From positions 1-13,546 of the forward strand of contig JAKSBM010000042.1 in assembly GCA_022361135.1 (NCBI GenBank): a DNA stretch of 13,546 nucleotides, read 5' to 3'. Numbering within the stretch: the stretch's first letter is position 1; each line of letters starts with the position of its first letter. Shown here one piece after another: positions 12,769-13,546 of the stretch. The stretch is from Desulfobacterales bacterium (GTDB taxonomy: Bacteria > Desulfobacterota > Desulfobacteria > Desulfobacterales > Desulfobacteraceae). The notes beneath the pieces were generated by a model. That model saw only the letters and a program-made list of their open reading frames with translations, searched no databases and was not told the origin of the DNA. A program made the translations under genes and the position numbers.

Positions 12769-13546
12769 ATGGAATTCGCCGTCATCGGCTGCGGCCGCCT
12801 GGGAATTTCCCTGGCCGTTTTCCTGGCAAAGGAGGGGTTTATCCCCCGGGCCTTTGCCTCACGGAGCCGGGCTTCGGCCCAGCGGGCCGCCGAGCTGGCG
12901 GGCCGGGGGGAGGTCTTTGACGATCCCGTGGCCGCTGCCCGGGCCGCGGACCTGGTTTTCATCACCACCCCGGACGGGGCCATTGAGGGGGTCTGCAAAA
13001 CCATTGCCGACCAGGGGGGATTTTCTCCCCAAAGCCGGGTTTACCATCTTTCCGGCGCCCTGTCCTCCTGTGTGCTGGCCGCGGCCCGCAAGGCAGGGGC
13101 TGCCACGGGCTCCATCCATCCCCTCCAGGCCTTTGCCCCCTATGCCCCGGGCCAATCCTCACCCTTTAAGGGCATCAACATGTCCATTGAAGGGGATGGG
13201 GAGGCCGTGGACCTGGGAAAGGAAATCGTCAATGCCCTGAAGGCGGTCTTTTTTCTGATCCCCACGGAGGCCAAAACCCTCTACCACGCATCGGCCGTGG
13301 TGGCTTCCAATTACCTGGTGACCCTGGAGCATTTTGCCCTTTCCCTCCTGGCCGAGGCCGGGTTAAGTGCGGACCGGGGCTATGACATCCTTGAGCCTTT
13401 GATCATGGGGACCTTGAAAAATATCAAGGCCCGGGGGAGTGTCAATGCCCTCACCGGACCCGTGGCTCGGGGGGATGAGGATATCATTTCCAGCCACCTG
13501 GACGACATTGATGACAAAATGCCCCAATTTTCGGATCTCTATCGAA
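12769..13546 (+). CDS. Rossmann-fold/DUF2520 oxidoreductase, 5' part (3' end outside window)
   Basis: 259 codons are open from the ATG at 12769 to the right edge with no stop, so the C-terminus is missing. An N-terminal NAD(P)-binding Rossmann domain (1-120) carries FAVIGCGRLG (GxGxxG at 7-12), ASRSRASA (30-37) and DLVFITTPDGAI (61-72). The DUF2520 domain begins near residue 115 with its hallmark SIHPLQAF (115-122), then LYHASAVVASNYLV (171-184) and LTGPVARGD (228-236). The fold is that of the 6-phosphogluconate dehydrogenase / ketopantoate reductase superfamily. The gene begins 1 nt after panB, so it is almost certainly co-translated with it. A role as ketopantoate reductase (the PanE step) is attractive but inferred; other 2-oxoacid or pyrroline-5-carboxylate-like reductase activities are possible. 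Confidence 0.85.
   Translation, partial: MEFAVIGCGRLGISLAVFLAKEGFIPRAFASRSRASAQRAAELAGRGEVFDDPVAAARAADLVFITTPDGAIEGVCKTIADQGGFSPQSRVYHLSGALSSCVLAAARKAGAATGSIHPLQAFAPYAPGQSSPFKGINMSIEGDGEAVDLGKEIVNALKAVFFLIPTEAKTLYHASAVVASNYLVTLEHFALSLLAEAGLSADRGYDILEPLIMGTLKNIKARGSVNALTGPVARGDEDIISSHLDDIDDKMPQFSDLYR

Overview
The window is a gene-dense bacterial chromosome segment, clearly GC-rich by eye. Gene content and protein style point to a Gram-negative anaerobe, most likely a sulfate-reducer-type Desulfobacterota (former Deltaproteobacteria). The pointers are an ftsE-ftsX-envC-ctpA-yibQ cell-envelope cluster, a one-chain ADP-forming acyl-CoA synthetase, a YkgJ-type cysteine-cluster protein, and panB next to a DUF2520 reductase. 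The taxonomic call is inference. I see no tRNA, rRNA, CRISPR array, insertion sequence or phage gene.

Layout. (1) 1-1731, plus strand: the 3' end of a MoxR-type AAA+ ATPase and a CoxE-like VWA protein, a typical ATPase/VWA chaperone pair. (2) 1747-2532, minus strand: a TatD-family metal-dependent hydrolase, convergent with the VWA gene. (3) 2533-2741: a divergent control region with two overlapping back-to-back sigma70-type promoters (2661-2702) and a large stem-loop in the tatD leader. (4) 2742-8110, plus strand: ftsE, ftsX, an EnvC-like SH3/coiled-coil/LytM protein, a CtpA protease and a YibQ-type deacetylase-fold protein. The genes are tightly spaced or overlapping and end at a bidirectional rho-independent terminator (8137-8174). 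(5) 8231-8791, minus strand: a YkgJ-family cysteine-cluster protein with its own promoter. (6) 8792-9101: a 310-base non-coding divergent region with three small inverted repeats, a perfect 10-bp inverted repeat, a plus-strand promoter, and a 27-bp palindrome over that promoter's -10 region. (7) 9102-11890, plus strand: a TetR repressor coupled through TGATG to a 731-residue ADP-forming acyl-CoA synthetase. (8) 11976-13546, plus strand: panB and the 5' part of a Rossmann/DUF2520 oxidoreductase that runs off the window.

How they work together. FtsEX is the ABC-type transmembrane switch of the divisome. In E. coli it recruits EnvC, which activates periplasmic amidases that split septal peptidoglycan. 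Here the EnvC-like gene directly follows ftsX, and its LytM domain has lost two of the four catalytic or zinc-site residues, as expected for an activator rather than an enzyme. A periplasmic protease and an envelope deacetylase-fold protein complete the unit. The TetR/synthetase pair looks like a self-regulated acyl-CoA switch. The panB/DUF2520 pair suggests two consecutive pantothenate steps, hydroxymethylation and ketopantoate reduction.

Most genes are recognisable housekeeping families. The parts most worth a second look are the EnvC-like protein and its operon, the DUF2520 gene after panB, the two control regions, and a very GC-rich hairpin plus A9 tract at the start of yibQ.
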